Below, one piece after another: positions 22,780 through 43,143 of a DNA stretch of 64,000 bases; the first letter of the stretch is position 1; every line of letters starts with the position of its first letter. Source of the stretch: Chaenocephalus aceratus (taxonomy: Eukaryota > Chordata > Actinopteri > Perciformes > Channichthyidae); assembly GCA_023974075.1 (NCBI GenBank), contig CM043799.1, positions 8,767,250 through 8,831,249 of the forward strand. The letters run 5' to 3'. The notes under the pieces were generated by a model. It searched no databases, was not told where the DNA came from, and saw only the letters and a list, made by a program, of their open reading frames with translations. Both the position numbers and the translations under genes were made by a program.

Positions 22780-25700
22780 ATGCCAGGTAATGCCTGGACA
22801 GATTCCCCCTTCGCCACCCCAGTTGTGATTCCAGTACAGGAAGTAACCAGCGGGTGCGCGCATGTGATAAACCGCAGGAAGCATCAGAATGCTATGCGGG
22901 TACAAGGGCATTATGGGCGGCGTGAGGTTGTGAGAAAGCACATCACGCCGAGTGTAAAAACTCCGGTTAATGCTTTTTTCTCCTTGAGAGAAAACAACAT
23001 TACGGGGCTGTGGGGCGTTCAGGGACCTCAGTGGAAAATCGGCCATTTTTTTCTCTGGGTGAAAAATGCATTATTGAAAAACGGCCCTTTCTGTGTCAGC
23101 CCCCCATGGGTCAAACTTCCTTTTATGGAGGGTTTGACGGCGGAGTGGGCCACCAGGGAGTATCACAGCTGTATAGCTACAGCTCCACAGCTGATGGCAC
23201 ATTCCTAACACAATGTTATGGGGAATGGAAAAACAGTTGTGTGTTAACAGAGTGGATGGACAGGACACTGAGGCTGGGTTATTCACTCCAGTTCCACAGC
23301 ATCCCTCCTCCATTCAGAGGCATAAGAGAGGCACATCTGTCATCCCAGGAGGAGATAGGTTTCCTCTCAGCAGAGGTTCAGGCCCTGATGCAGAAACAGG
23401 CGGTGTCTGTGGTGCACCCTCAAGACAGAGAGAAGGGGCATTATTCCCTGTATTTTCTGATTCCCAAGAAAACAGGAGAATTCAGGCCCATTTTGGATCT
23501 TCGAGGCCTGAACCGGCACATTACATGCAGACAATTCCACATGCTGACTATGAAACAGGTGTTGGAGCTGGTGCGGCCGGGCGATTGGTTTACAACCATC
23601 GACCTGAAGGACGCTTACTTTCATGTCGAAATTGCCCCGAAAGACAGGAAGTATTTGCGGGCTGCCGTTCGGCTACTCCCTATCCCCATGCACGTTCAGC
23701 AAATGTGTGGCCACGGTGCTGCAGCCGCTGCGCGACCATGGCATGAGGATGTTCTTTTATCTGGACGACCTCATAGTCATGGCCAGGTCCAGGAAATGGG
23801 CAATGTTTCACACAGCCCAGTTGATCCTTCATCTAACCAAGTTAGGTTTTGCGATCAATTGGAAGAAGAGCTCCCCCATACCTCAACAGCAGGTAGAATA
23901 TCTGGGGGTGGTGCTCGATGCAGGCAGACTACGGGCCACCCTGACAGAAAGCAGGCAGGCGTCCCTGTTACGGGCGGTCTGCAGGCTGCGTCAGGGGGCA
24001 ACAGTGACAGCTTTGACCATCATGCAGACCTTGGGTTTCATGACAGCTGCTCACACCGTAGTGCCACTCGGACTCCTGCATGCACGTCGCATGCAGAGGT
24101 GGTTTATCGGCCTTCGTTTAGATCTCAAAAGACACAAACGGCGTCTGGTGACCATCCCCCCCTCAGTAGAGAGCAACCTCCGATTCTGGGGATCCCCAGA
24201 GAATCTGCGGAGGGGAGCTCCACTGGGGCAAGTGACCTCCTACATCACAGTCTTTACAGGCGCTTCAGTGACAGGATGGGGGGGGACGTGCATAGAGAGA
24301 GCTGTGGGTGGTTGCTGGCCTCTGGCAGAGGCGCGGCACAGCAACCTCCTGGAGCTGCAAGCAGTGATGCTGGTCCTACAGCACTTCAAACCCTTAATAC
24401 AGGGCAAACATGTGCTAGTGAGGACTGGAGCGACAACCGCACCACAGTGGCGTACATCAACAGGCAGGGCGGAGTCCGTTCAATAGCCTTGTTGACCGCA
24501 GCAGAGAACCTGTGGCTGTGGGTGTCACAGATGGTGTTGTCTCTAAGGGCCCTGCACATCCCGGGGCGGGAGAATGGGGGGGCCGACCTCATGTCAAGAG
24601 GCGGACCCCTGCCAGACGAGTGGAGGCTTCACCCGGAGGTGGTGAAGCAGGTCTGGACTCAGTTCGGGAGAGCAGAGGTGGACCTGTTCGCCAATCGGCG
24701 CAACAGCCACTGTGCCCTGTGGTTCTCCCTGGCTCGGTGGGACAACCCACCCTTGGGGGTCGACGCATTTGCACACGAGCCATGGCCAAGAAAGCTGCTT
24801 TACGCCTTTCCACCGCTGCGCCTTATCCCCCCCCTCCTGGAGAGGGTGAGGCGGGGAACAGCTGTCAATCATCCTGGTGGCCCCAGATCGCCGCCTGGCG
24901 CCGTGGTACGCGGGTAACACAGATGATGGTGGGCCAGCCCTGGGTGATTCCTCAGGTCTGGGGAGCGCTGTCTCAGGAAGCAGGGGCAATAGGGGCGTTA
25001 CCCACTCTGGGCCAACCTCTCCAGGCTTGGCTCCTGAGAGGGACAGGCTGAGACAGGTGGGGCTGTCTGACAATGTTATTCAGACTATCCAAGCAGCAAG
25101 AGCAGAATCCACCACAGCCTGTTACAGGCCAAAGTGGGCGGGATTCCGGCGATGGTGTGAAGGAAGGAGTCTAGAGCCTATGTCGTGCACGCTGCTCTAT
25201 TCTTACTTACTTACAGATACTGGTGGACAGGGGGCTGGCTCATTCCACAATTAAGGTGTATGCAGCAGCCATTTCGTCCTGCCATGAGGGATTTGGAGGC
25301 AGGTCAGCCTTCAGTCAGCTTTTTTGCAGGGGGTCAGGAGGCAGCGCCCAGTAGTGCACGCCTCCGCCCCACAGTGGGACCTGCCGTTGGTGCTCGAGGC
25401 TCTGGTCACAGAACCATTTGAGCCTCTGGAGGTTTCCTCCCTGAAAGCACTGTCATGGAAGACAGCATTGCTGCTTGCCTTGACTTCGGCCAAAAGAGTG
25501 TCTGAGTTGACCGCTCTGTCGGTGCACCCAAGCTGTCTGTTGATCCGGGGTGACCGTAGCGGGGCGACACTCAGGCCGAACCCCTCCTTTACTCCTAAGA
25601 GTATGAGGAGTTCATTCAGATCAAGGGCTATTCAGTTAGGTGGCTTTAATCCTCCACCCCATGTTGGGACCAGGGAGGCTAAGCTGCACCTCCTCTGCCC

Positions 25701-26118
25701 AGTGCGGGCGCTAGCATGCTATGTAGAGCGCACGGCTGCCATTAGACGCACTGAACAACTGTTTGTGTGCTTTGGGGATGGGGTGGCTGGAAAAGCTCTC
25801 TCCAAGAAACGCCTAGCAGGATGGCTCTGCGAGTGTATTACACATGCCTATGGACAGGCGGGGAGAGCCCTCCCCACTGGGGTCCGTGCATATTCTACAC
25901 GGGCTGTGGCTGTGTCAACAGCCTTATTCAGCAGCGTGAGTGTAGAAGACATATGCACGGCGGCGTCTTGGTCTACGCCAGGCTCCTTCATAAAATGTTA
26001 TCTCCTGGACATGTCTGGCTCCTTCTCGTCGTCGGTGCTTGGCAACGCACGACTGGTGAGAGGGGGGTGGCTGTGGGTCAGCAGGTGTTTGACCCCCCCC
26101 CCCCGGGGCATAAAGCAC
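22780..26118 (+). mobile_element. DIRS-type retrotransposon, broken
   Basis: Carries the DIRS domain set on one strand: reverse transcriptase (about 23280-23950), RNase H (about 24200-24590), methyltransferase-like segment (about 24600-24900) and tyrosine recombinase (about 25050-26060). This combination, with a recombinase instead of an integrase, defines DIRS elements. Frame changes occur near 23660 and 24415. The 5' gag region and left terminal repeat were not recognised, and the right end runs into a different repeat end (ATTAACGCGTTAACTTGACA at 26120-26139). Confidence 0.85.
23277..24900 (+). pseudogene. DIRS reverse transcriptase-RNase H-MT, frameshifted
   Basis: The frame beginning GYSLQFHSIPPPFRGIREAH continues with LIPKKTGEFRPILDLRGLNR and WFTTIDLKDAYFHVEIAP, then breaks near 23660. 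The next frame (to 24486) has GLPFGYSLSPCTFSKCV, the catalytic FFYLDDLIVMARS, INWKKSSPIPQQQVEYLGV and the RNase H start VTGWGG, where the usual first catalytic Asp (DAS) reads GAS. Near 24415 the frame returns to the first one (DNRTTVAYINRQGG, HIPGRENGGADLMSR, then VDLFANRRNSHCALWFS). Two frameshifts and the RNase H change mean it is inactive. Confidence 0.8.
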
Positions 26119-26133
26119 TTATTAACGCGTTAA
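25051..26133 (+). pseudogene. DIRS tyrosine recombinase, broken
   Basis: The N-terminal part (TIQAARAESTTACYRPKWAG) and the 269-codon frame at 25324-26133 are in different frames, with a break near 25250. The catalytic domain has ALTSAKRVSELTAL (first Arg) and LCPVRALACYVERT, then GVRAYSTRAVAVSTAL where DIRS recombinases normally have His two residues before Ser-Thr-Arg (AHSTR); here it is Tyr. The final SFIKCYLLDM holds the nucleophile Tyr. The element would use this enzyme to insert circular DNA. Confidence 0.75.
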
Positions 26134-26584
26134 CTTGACAGCCCTAGTTACAATACGTAACCCCCTGTTTCATCCTCTGTCTCTGCCTCCTCCCTCCATG
26201 CCTGGCTCCTCCGGTTTGTATCCCGGTAGATGAACACAACAGAGACTGATCATACAGCACCGGGTGATTCACTACCGCTCCATTTTTTTTGAATATGAGG
26301 AAATGACCTGCGTAGTCTCTCCCAGCATACACGCGTTTGATTGGCTAGCCCTTGTACTGTCAGATTTGCATACGCGGGATTTGATTGGCTGATGCCAAGC
26401 ATCAAGCCTCAAAAGTTGAACATTGTTCAACTTTTGATGCCGATAGATGCTCGTGATGCTTGCAAAGCCATGCTCCCCACAATGCAGTTCGGCGAAGATT
26501 CAAAATCAACTACGTCACCCCATTCAAGTGAATGGGCGAAGCGTTGAAAGCATTTTTCGATGCCTGTAGTGTAGACGGGGCGTA
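26119..26584. repeat. MITE end and uncharacterised repeat DNA
   Basis: ATTAACGCGTTAACTTGACAGCCCTA (26120-26145) is the terminus of a widespread fish repeat that starts TAGGGCTGTCAA when read on the other strand. The rest includes an inverted pair around 26411-26440 (AAAAGTTGAACA then TGTTCAACTTTT) and GTAGACGGGGCG near 26572, suggesting another small DNA element. No gene was seen. Confidence 0.45.
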
Positions 26585-26712
26585 AGTCATGTGCGCGTTC
26601 ATGTGTGTTGGAGGAGGTGCTCTGTAAGGAAGTCTGAAGGAAGGGGCGGATTCTTTTCGGCTGTGTACTTTCAAATTTTAGTGCACTCGAGCCGGTTTCT
26701 GAAACTTACCAC
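26585..26712. mobile_element. MITE right-end fragment
   Basis: GTTGGAGGAGGTGCTCTGTAAGGAAGT and CACTCGAGCCGGTTTCTGAAACTTACC are the reverse complement of the left part of the element at 28524-28846 and of the start of 21745. The outer TACCCCACCTTTAA is missing where it joins the LINE tail. Confidence 0.6.
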
Positions 26713-26800
26713 TTACATTTTTGTAAAGCACTTTGAATTGCCTTGTGTTGAAAGGTACTATATAAATACACTTGCCTTGCCTTTCCTTGCCTTGCCAAGA
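26713..26800 (+). mobile_element. LINE (L2-type) 3' tail
   Basis: TGTAAAGCACTTTGAATTGC and GGTACTATATAAATACACTTGCC, followed by short CTTGCC-type repeats, form the standard 3' end of fish L2 LINEs. Only the tail is present (dead on arrival). It sits about 200 bp upstream of the intact ADH start codon. Confidence 0.7.
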
Positions 26801-27001
26801 GCAACACTTATAAACACACTTTTAAATTCAGTTGGATTCATATTGTGTGCCTTACTTTACGATTAGTCCCCGCCCATCTTAATGTTTGCACAACAATTTT
26901 TTCTGGCAGCGTTGTTTAAAACTCAAATCCAGGTTCTCTCTTCCTCACTCTCCAGTCCGGCAGTGTTTCTTTCTCTACTCCAAACTTTCCGACACTGAGA
27001 A
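26801..27001 (+). promoter_or_regulatory. Putative ADH core promoter and 5' UTR
   Basis: TTTAAAA at 26915-26921, about 80 bp before the ATG, is the best TATA-like box. The 26940-27000 stretch (CTTCCTCACTC, GTGTTTCTTTCTC) matches the sequence before exon 1 of the second ADH copy (near 40625-40685), so it is conserved 5' UTR or core promoter. The start site itself was not determined. Confidence 0.5.
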
Positions 27002-36892
<9,891 letters not shown>

Positions 36893-36982
36893 GAAAACTA
36901 TGTTGCTTTCACTAAATGTACACACAAATCATTTAATGACCTGCAGCCCAAAAAACTATAATCAAATCACTACTTGAGATTG

Positions 36983-36988
36983 AATAAA
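36983..36988 (+). terminator. Polyadenylation signal of the intact ADH gene
   Basis: AATAAA 91 bp after the stop codon. A GT/T-rich stretch (TTTTCTCTTGTCTTTTTT) follows about 20 bp later, as expected for a cleavage region. Confidence 0.7.
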
Positions 36989-37553
36989 GATCATATTATT
37001 GACATTTATTTTCTCTTGTCTTTTTTCGCATATATGGTATTGAAGTAATCCATAAGCAACTAATTGCAGTTAATGCAGTTAATTAGCAATTGGTAATTGG
37101 GTAATTACTTTTTAGGGATCTTGACACAATATTCATACACACAATACAATTCAGATAATAGGATTATGTATCAAATGATGCACAGTATACATGCAATATT
37201 TATACAGACCATATCAATGTGTAATGAACAGATCACAGGCAATGGTGTTACATTATAACAGTGGTTCTCAAACTTTTTCTGTCAGGCCCCCCCTTTGGAA
37301 AAAAAAAAAGTCGGCCCCCCCCAACACAAATAGTCAGGCTCAGTGGCGGCGCCAGAGATTTATTTTGGGGGTGCTGTGGGGTAGCTTGACGTTTCATAGA
37401 GGGTGCTCAAACATTTAGGGTTTCCCATTAATGTACCGGTCGCTACAGTGGAATTTTCTACTGCAACACTCCCCACGCATCTACACAATGTCCCCGCGAC
37501 TGTTACAATGAAGGCTCAATATCAGCTCACGGCATATAGGTGTAAGCAGGGGT

Positions 37554-37639
37554 AAAGTGCTATTTTTATAGGTGTTGTGTGGACCTCACATAGGGGGGGC
37601 TATGTGAGGTCCACACAACACCTATTAAAATAGCACTTT
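37554..37639. repeat. Perfect-looking 39 bp hairpin
   Basis: Arms read AAAGTGCTATTTTTATAGGT then GTTGTGTGGACCTCACATA, and the reverse complement follows after a G-rich loop. One base differs within the AT stretch. It lies inside the hAT-type element. Confidence 0.7.
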
Positions 37640-38344
37640 ATTTATTTAATTAGCACTGGGGCAAGCTCCCCCGGGAAGATTTTTAAATATTGAAGTTAAA
37701 TGCATCAATCTGGTGCACTTTGAGAGCAAAATGAAGAGATCTATGGATACCTCTCTCAACACCTATATGAAACAGAACTGTAAACAGATTTATTATTTCT
37801 TTATGGATATTTTACAAATCACTCCCCTTTTAAACTTTATTCATTTTGTAATGCCATATAGTATTTCATACCTGTTTTTAATGTATTTTCTTATTTTTTT
37901 TATAACTATAATGATCATATAAACGTGTGTCTCGGAAATAATTGTTTACATTAATGGTGATCAAAACGTTTGAGACATAAGTAATGCATTTAAACAAACT
38001 ACTAATAGTAACTACTTTATTCAAAGGTTTACAGTAATTCTGGATAATAAAATGGGGGAAATAAACGGGGTATTTTCCTCTCCCTCTCCTGACAGCCCGT
38101 CAGTCTCGTGCAGCTCGCTGACCCTGTAATAAGTGACCCGACAGTAAAGAATAATATATTTATAACTCGTTTAGCTAGTTCCAGAGTAGATAACACAGTC
38201 ACAGATAACACGTCACAGCGGCGGAGCTGTGATCATGCAGAGCTGCATGTTCTCCGTCAGCAGCGCTGATCTGATCTCTGATCTCTCTCGCGTCCGGTTA
38301 GACTTCAATCGCGTTTATGTCCAAATCTATCAGATCTAGGTAAT

Positions 38345-38795
38345 AATAATAATTCCTTACATTTATTATAGCGCTTTTTCCAGTGCTCAAAGCGCTTTAC
38401 AAATACACATCACACACATATTTTACATACATGCAATGGTCGCTGTGGACAATACCCACAGGAGCAAGTTCAGGTGAAGTGTCTTGCCCAAAGACACAAC
38501 GGCTTTACAGACGCAGCAGCGGCGGGTTTCACCCCTTGATCTGATGATCATTGCACAGCGCACTGCGCCACACCGTCCATCTTCACGCCACGAGGTCATC
38601 GAGGCGCTTTTACAAGTACACATTAGTATCATACATGTACTGTGGACAATACCCACAGGAGCAAATCCGGGTGAAGTGTCTTGCCCAAGGACACAACGGC
38701 CTGACGCAGTGGCGGCGGGAGCGGGTTTCGAACTGGAGTTCCCCAGCACCCCCCTTGATGATCAGATGCACAGACCACTGCGCCACCCGTCCTCG
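38345..38795 (-). mobile_element. tRNA-derived SINE, two tandem copies
   Basis: On the minus strand the head near 38795 reads GGTGGCGCAGTGGTCTGTGC (A box) and, about 50 bp on, AGTTCGAAACCCGC (B box), the internal Pol III promoter of a tRNA-like SINE. The body includes GTGTCCTTGGGCAAGACACT. A second, more decayed head lies near 38575 and its body runs to about 38350 with the AGCGCTTTGAGCACTGGAAAA end and an ATT tail. Confidence 0.65.
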
Positions 38796-39786
38796 AAGGT
38801 AGTTCTAGTTAATCATATGACTGCCTGCTTATCAAAGCCAAGGACACCTAAACAATAAGCGTTGATTGGCAACGGCATGTGGCCGCAAAGTATAGCACAG
38901 CATTATGCATATGTTTATATGAGGGGTCAAAATCCCATGCTCATAAAATGCTCATATCTTTTTTTCCTCTTCATTCCCCACGCCCCAAAATAAATAAATA
39001 TACCAATTTTAGGAAAAGTAAGGACGTTTGAGCAGTGTGGGTTTTATATGAACAGAGTACACATATTTCAAAACGAGAAGTGTAATAACTGCAGTTTGCC
39101 TCCCTGTCAGAATGACAAAGATCCTCAGTGGAGCTCAAGCCCATATTTCTCACTACATTGAGTAAAACTTATTAAAAAGATCAGTTCAATGCAACTAATG
39201 TCATCTTAGTGTTATTGCATGATGTTAAAATTGGTTTGCCATGGATTTAGTGATGGATTGTAAACATTTGAAATGTAGCATTTAAGTGTTTCTCAGTTAC
39301 AATGTTGTTGTTTTAATAAATCAGACACTGATGGTGCAGCGCTGTGCTGTACCTCTTTATAGGCATTTCTTCCCTAACAAATAGTTTCTGCGCTGATCAG
39401 GGGGTACTTGGCTGAATTTTCTTTTCAAAGGGGGTACACTATTGAAAAAAGTTTCAGAACCACTGCTTTAGCTCACAGAGTCTCTCAGTCTGACAGGAGA
39501 GGACTCTCCTCCACTTTGTTGTTGAAAAGACTCCTTATATCCGTTAGTGTAGCTCGCTAGCACCAGAAGCTAACATCAACGATCTCCGATACCGGTGCGC
39601 TCTCTCTCTCTCGCTCGCGCACGCACACAAAATGGCTCGTTCCACACACAGAGCCGAGCTTTAATGAGTTTTTTTCCCCCCTGCTGGTCTCTCGCGCCCC
39701 CCCCCCCCCCCCCTGTCATGTCTCTGCGCCCCCCACTTTGAGAACCACTGCATTATAAGAATACAAACAAAGGTTGTTAAAAACTG

Positions 39787-40622
39787 CAAACCGTTGCCCA
39801 TGTAGCCACCGGAGCCTTCGTTCTCAGTGGCAGCCGCCACGTGGCCTCCACACACCGCCAGATGTGAAACGAAAGCCGGCGCAGGCGGCTCAGCGGCCTC
39901 GGTGGCAGCGGTGGGGGAGCGGCAAGCCTGCACGCTCCGCCACCATAGCCATCACGGCCGGGAAGTCCTCTCGTGCAGACCTGTGATGTTGGCCTTTCTG
40001 GCGGTCGCGGGAAATATCAGACGACGAGGTGTCGCCATCGTCGTTGTTCTACCCGACGCACGGACCCGCCCGGTCCGCTGGAATGGCGAACACGAAGGGC
40101 ACTCACACCTCGAGGTCCTCCATCTCCACCACGTCGAGCTCTGGGTCCTCCACCAGCGAGACGTAGCAACCCTCGAACTGCGCCAGCCGTTGATGGTGGC
40201 CGGGGCAAGGAATCAGCTGGCAGGCGCTGCAGATTGCAAGCGGGCCCAGGTTGGCCGCCGCGTGGTCGGACCCCAGGCACTCGATGCACCGACAGTGGGG
40301 GTCGTCGCCTTCTATGACGCCCGGACACAAAGGACAGGGGCGCTCCAATGGTGAGTCCATTTTCTTCGTTTTAATGTTTTTCTCTAACCGTCTCTCTTCA
40401 CTCAGTTGTTCACTGCCTTGCTAAAGAGAAAGGGATGACAGTAAGGAGGCGTGGCCTCCTTTTATGCAGTGAGATGCACACGCATTCAGGTAGGCCCGCC
40501 CCAGGGCCAACTACGTCTAGAAAGTCTCAGTGGATGAATGCTTGCATGATAGGATCGAGGGGAGTGCCCATAGAGTCCAGTAGAGGGCGGAGCCTGTGAG
40601 AGATATAACCTCACTCATTCTT
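39787..40622 (-). mobile_element. DIRS 5' fragment: terminal region and gag N terminus
   Basis: On the minus strand an untranslated terminal region (40622-40361) is followed by MDSPLERPCPLCPGVIEGDD and HCRCIECLGSDHAAANL (40360-40103), a cysteine-rich start like fish DIRS gag proteins. Frame-broken sequence continues to about 39790. The terminal sequence GTCCAGTAGAGGGCGGAGCC recurs at 42583-42602. It lies directly upstream of the second ADH copy. Confidence 0.6.
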
Positions 40623-40866
40623 CCTGGCTATTCTTGTGGTGTTTCTTTCTCAACTCCTGCAATTTTCAGTCCAAGCTTTTCTGCAAAAATGGCCACAGCC
40701 GGTAAGGTAGGTTGTGCAGTTTAAATAGGTTTTTCAGAGAAAAGTTTGAAGTATAGTAAGTACTTCACATTTATATATTTTACATGAACATTATGGGAAT
40801 TTGTATTGATTTTAATTGTATAATGTGGGTGTTCAGTGTTGATGTGATATTCTATGCACATGTATG

Positions 40867-41279
40867 TGTCAGAGAATATTTTAAGGATATCTCTTTGTGT
40901 TTTAAGATTCTCAGTTCTTCTTGCCTGTGCTCTGTCTGTAACTATAGGAGGACAAAGGTCAAAGAGGTCTTCTGCTTCCTGTGGATGAGGGGTTTAAAGG
41001 CACATGCAGAGTTGCATATAGAGATGTCTTTGTTTTTAGGGTCTGGTATTGATTACCAGAGGCGGGAAAATAGGCCACTCCTTATGGATATACAGACCAT
41101 GTATTTTAGCTATGTCTTCAGAGATTGCAAGGTGGGCCACATGAAAATGTGACTATGCTGTGTAATCTCTCCCGGCCCTTGGATCTCTCAATAAATCCCA
41201 GTGTTTGACATTCAGAATTCCTGCTCCTCCCGTGTCTCTCTGAGTCCTGATTTCCATTGCAACAGAAGTTTCCCTTACA
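40867..41279 (+). mobile_element. Solo LTR in the ADH pseudogene intron 1
   Basis: TGTC...TTACA, 413 bp, flanked by GTATG at 40862-40866 and 41280-41284 (5 bp target duplication). The 3' part has TCAATAAATCCCAGTGTTTG (polyadenylation signal) and a U5-like end (CCCGTGTCTCTCTGAGTCCT, AGAAGTTTCCCTTACA). Related, more decayed sequences lie reversed at 41741 and 43144. Superfamily not assigned. Confidence 0.7.
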
Positions 41280-41740
41280 GTATGTATATTTAACTCAAAC
41301 TAACTTGGAATATCGTGTATGTTTCCCTCCTCTGCCAAAGTTAAATATTGCATGTCCTTGTTTGACTTAGTTGGAAACTATCCAAACATTTCTGTGAAAC
41401 TGTGGATATTGGCAAATATCAGGGGACAGAAAGTCAACATGGTCATGGTTAAAACCTAACAATTCAATGAAGTTCCACTGTGGAATTTAATAAAGAAGCC
41501 AAAGACACTTAAAGTAAAATCCCTTCATTTATGAATGATTTATTAAATGTAATACTTTACAAGGTGACTTTTGTGGACTTTAAACTCTCTTTTCAGGAGC
41601 AGCTGTACTGAAATAGATAAATGTGATCCTGCTCCAATTTTTCTTCCGTACATTATTAATAATTATTATGCAGGAAGCATATGAAACTCCTTTCGTTAAT
41701 GTCGGCCCTAGTTGCCTCCAACCCGGGGGCAATTCATAAC

Positions 41741-42115
41741 TGTGGGGGAAACTTCTGAAGCAATTGGAGTCAGGACTCAAAGAGAGACACGATGGAGAGC
41801 CGGAGATTTGATGGCAAACACTGACGGTTTATTTGGAGCTTCGGCCGGAGAATTCACAAGACATGTCACGGGCCACGGTTTGACCACACGGTTGAGATGC
41901 CACAATCAATTCTGAAGATCTCTACCCCAGACCCATGTATTTAGCTAGTTCAGAGAGAATAATCAACATTGTGCATAACAAGATAGAAGTATAACACCTC
42001 TATCAGCTGATGCCAACAGGCAGGAAAAGGGAGACAAAACACTGAGAGCACAACAGCCAAGGCTGCAGGTGCCTGAGCTCAGTCAGGACAGTATGAACTG
42101 ATAAACTTCAGTTTA
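41741..42115 (-). mobile_element. LTR relic, same family reversed
   Basis: Starts TGTGGGGGAAACTTCTGAAG, the reverse complement of the solo LTR U5 end, with GAGTCAGGACTCAAAGAGAG and TGGCAAACACTGACGGTTTATT (reverse of the R/poly-A region). The outer end merges into the DIRS fragment. Exact limits uncertain. Confidence 0.5.
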
Positions 42116-42129
42116 TCCTTTAGCCTTGC

Positions 42130-42617
42130 GGCCCAATAATCGCTCTGACCTGGTGAGGCGGGGGCATCTCTAGCAATGAGCGAGTAGCCCACACACCCGC
42201 CGCCATGATCATCATCCAGGGAGAGTACAGCCCTGGGCGGTGGACTTCCATGGACGCCGGACTCGGAAGGAATGGCGAATGTGAAATGGCACCGCCTTAG
42301 CCATATCCTGGTCCCCCAAACACTCGGAGCAGAGGTGGTGGGGATCGGCGCCCGCTATCTTTCTTTCTCTTTCTTCCTTTCTCTCAAAAAATACGTCTCG
42401 GACTCAGTGCTAGGCTATCACCTCCGCTCGCTGAAGAGTAAAGGATGGTGGTCAGGAGGCGAGGCCTCCTTTTATACGGAAGTGAGAGGCGCACGCATTC
42501 AGGTAGGCCCGCCCCGGGGCCGGCTACGTCTATAGAAATCTCAGTAGGTGAATGCTTGCATGATAGGGTAGTACCCATAGAGTCCAGTAGAGGGCGGAGC
42601 CTGTGAGAGATATAACA
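42130..42617 (-). mobile_element. Second DIRS 5' fragment
   Basis: Shares GGCGAGGCCTCCTTTTATAC, GCACGCATTCAGGTAGGCCC, GTCCAGTAGAGGGCGGAGCC and the GAGAGATATAAC terminus with 39787-40622. The minus strand carries a decayed gag phrase ADPHHLCSECLGDQDMAKAV. It lies in intron 1 of the ADH pseudogene, where exon 2 would be expected. Confidence 0.6.
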
Positions 42618-42649
42618 CAAATGTTATGATTGATGAAACATCAATTGAT

Positions 42650-43000
42650 AACATTCGGTCTATATGCTGTAAAATGTATTATCTCTTCGAATTACACACG
42701 GAATCTATTGCACGTCTGTCCGTCCTGGGAGAGGGATCCCTCCTCTGTTGCTCTCCCTGAGGTTTCTCCCATTTTCCCCTTTAAACTGTGGGTTTTCTCT
42801 GGATGTTTTTCCTTGTACGATGTGAGGGTCTAAGGATAGAGGGTGTCATTTTTCTCATACTGATATTCTGAACAATCTGTGCTGTTGTATTTGCTGTAAA
42901 GTGTCTCTACTGTAGGCTATTTGTATTATATGTACAGCACTTTGGCTCGACCAAAAATTGTTTATAAATGTGCTATATAAATGAAACTTGATTTGATTTG
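42650..43000 (+). mobile_element. L2 (Maui-like) LINE 3' UTR fragment
   Basis: GGGAGAGGGATCCCTCCTCT, TTGCTCTCCCTGAGGTTTCT and GTGCTATATAAATGAAACTT followed by GATTT repeats form the 3' UTR and tail of fish L2 LINEs. The reverse complement of the same region is in the L2 at 50261-51523. Confidence 0.8.
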
Positions 43001-43143
43001 AAAGTAGTAAATCGGTCAGATTTGACCTGAACACAACAGGGGAATAATAGCTAGCAATTTAGCTAAGTTAGTAAGGTGCATCCGTGATTAAAGTGATTGA
43101 AATTGTGATGGTAATTGGACCAGCCAAAAAACTACATGTAGTA

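Larger units (their letters stand above)
37259..39750. mobile_element. hAT-type element between the ADH genes, with nested repeats
   Basis: Ends CAGTGGTTCTCAAACTTTTT and CACTTTGAGAACCACTG are inverted repeats typical of hAT, flanked by CATTATAA at 37251-37258 and 39751-39758 (8 bp target duplication). The interior has another hAT-like end (CAGTGGCGGCGCCAG near 37341), a long hairpin (37554-37639), tandem SINE copies and another GTTTCAGAACCACTG end near 39450. No transposase frame was seen. Confidence 0.8.

Noticed and set aside
22464..22817. 117-codon minus-strand frame near the hairpin
   Set aside because: Spans a local tandem duplication and a GC hairpin; no domain seen.
24594..25073. 159-codon minus-strand frame
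   Set aside because: Antisense shadow of the DIRS RNase H and methyltransferase-like region, whose plus-strand motifs are clear.
38423..38858. Overlapping frames on both strands
   Set aside because: They fall on the tandem SINE copies and read through the A and B box region. Not protein genes.
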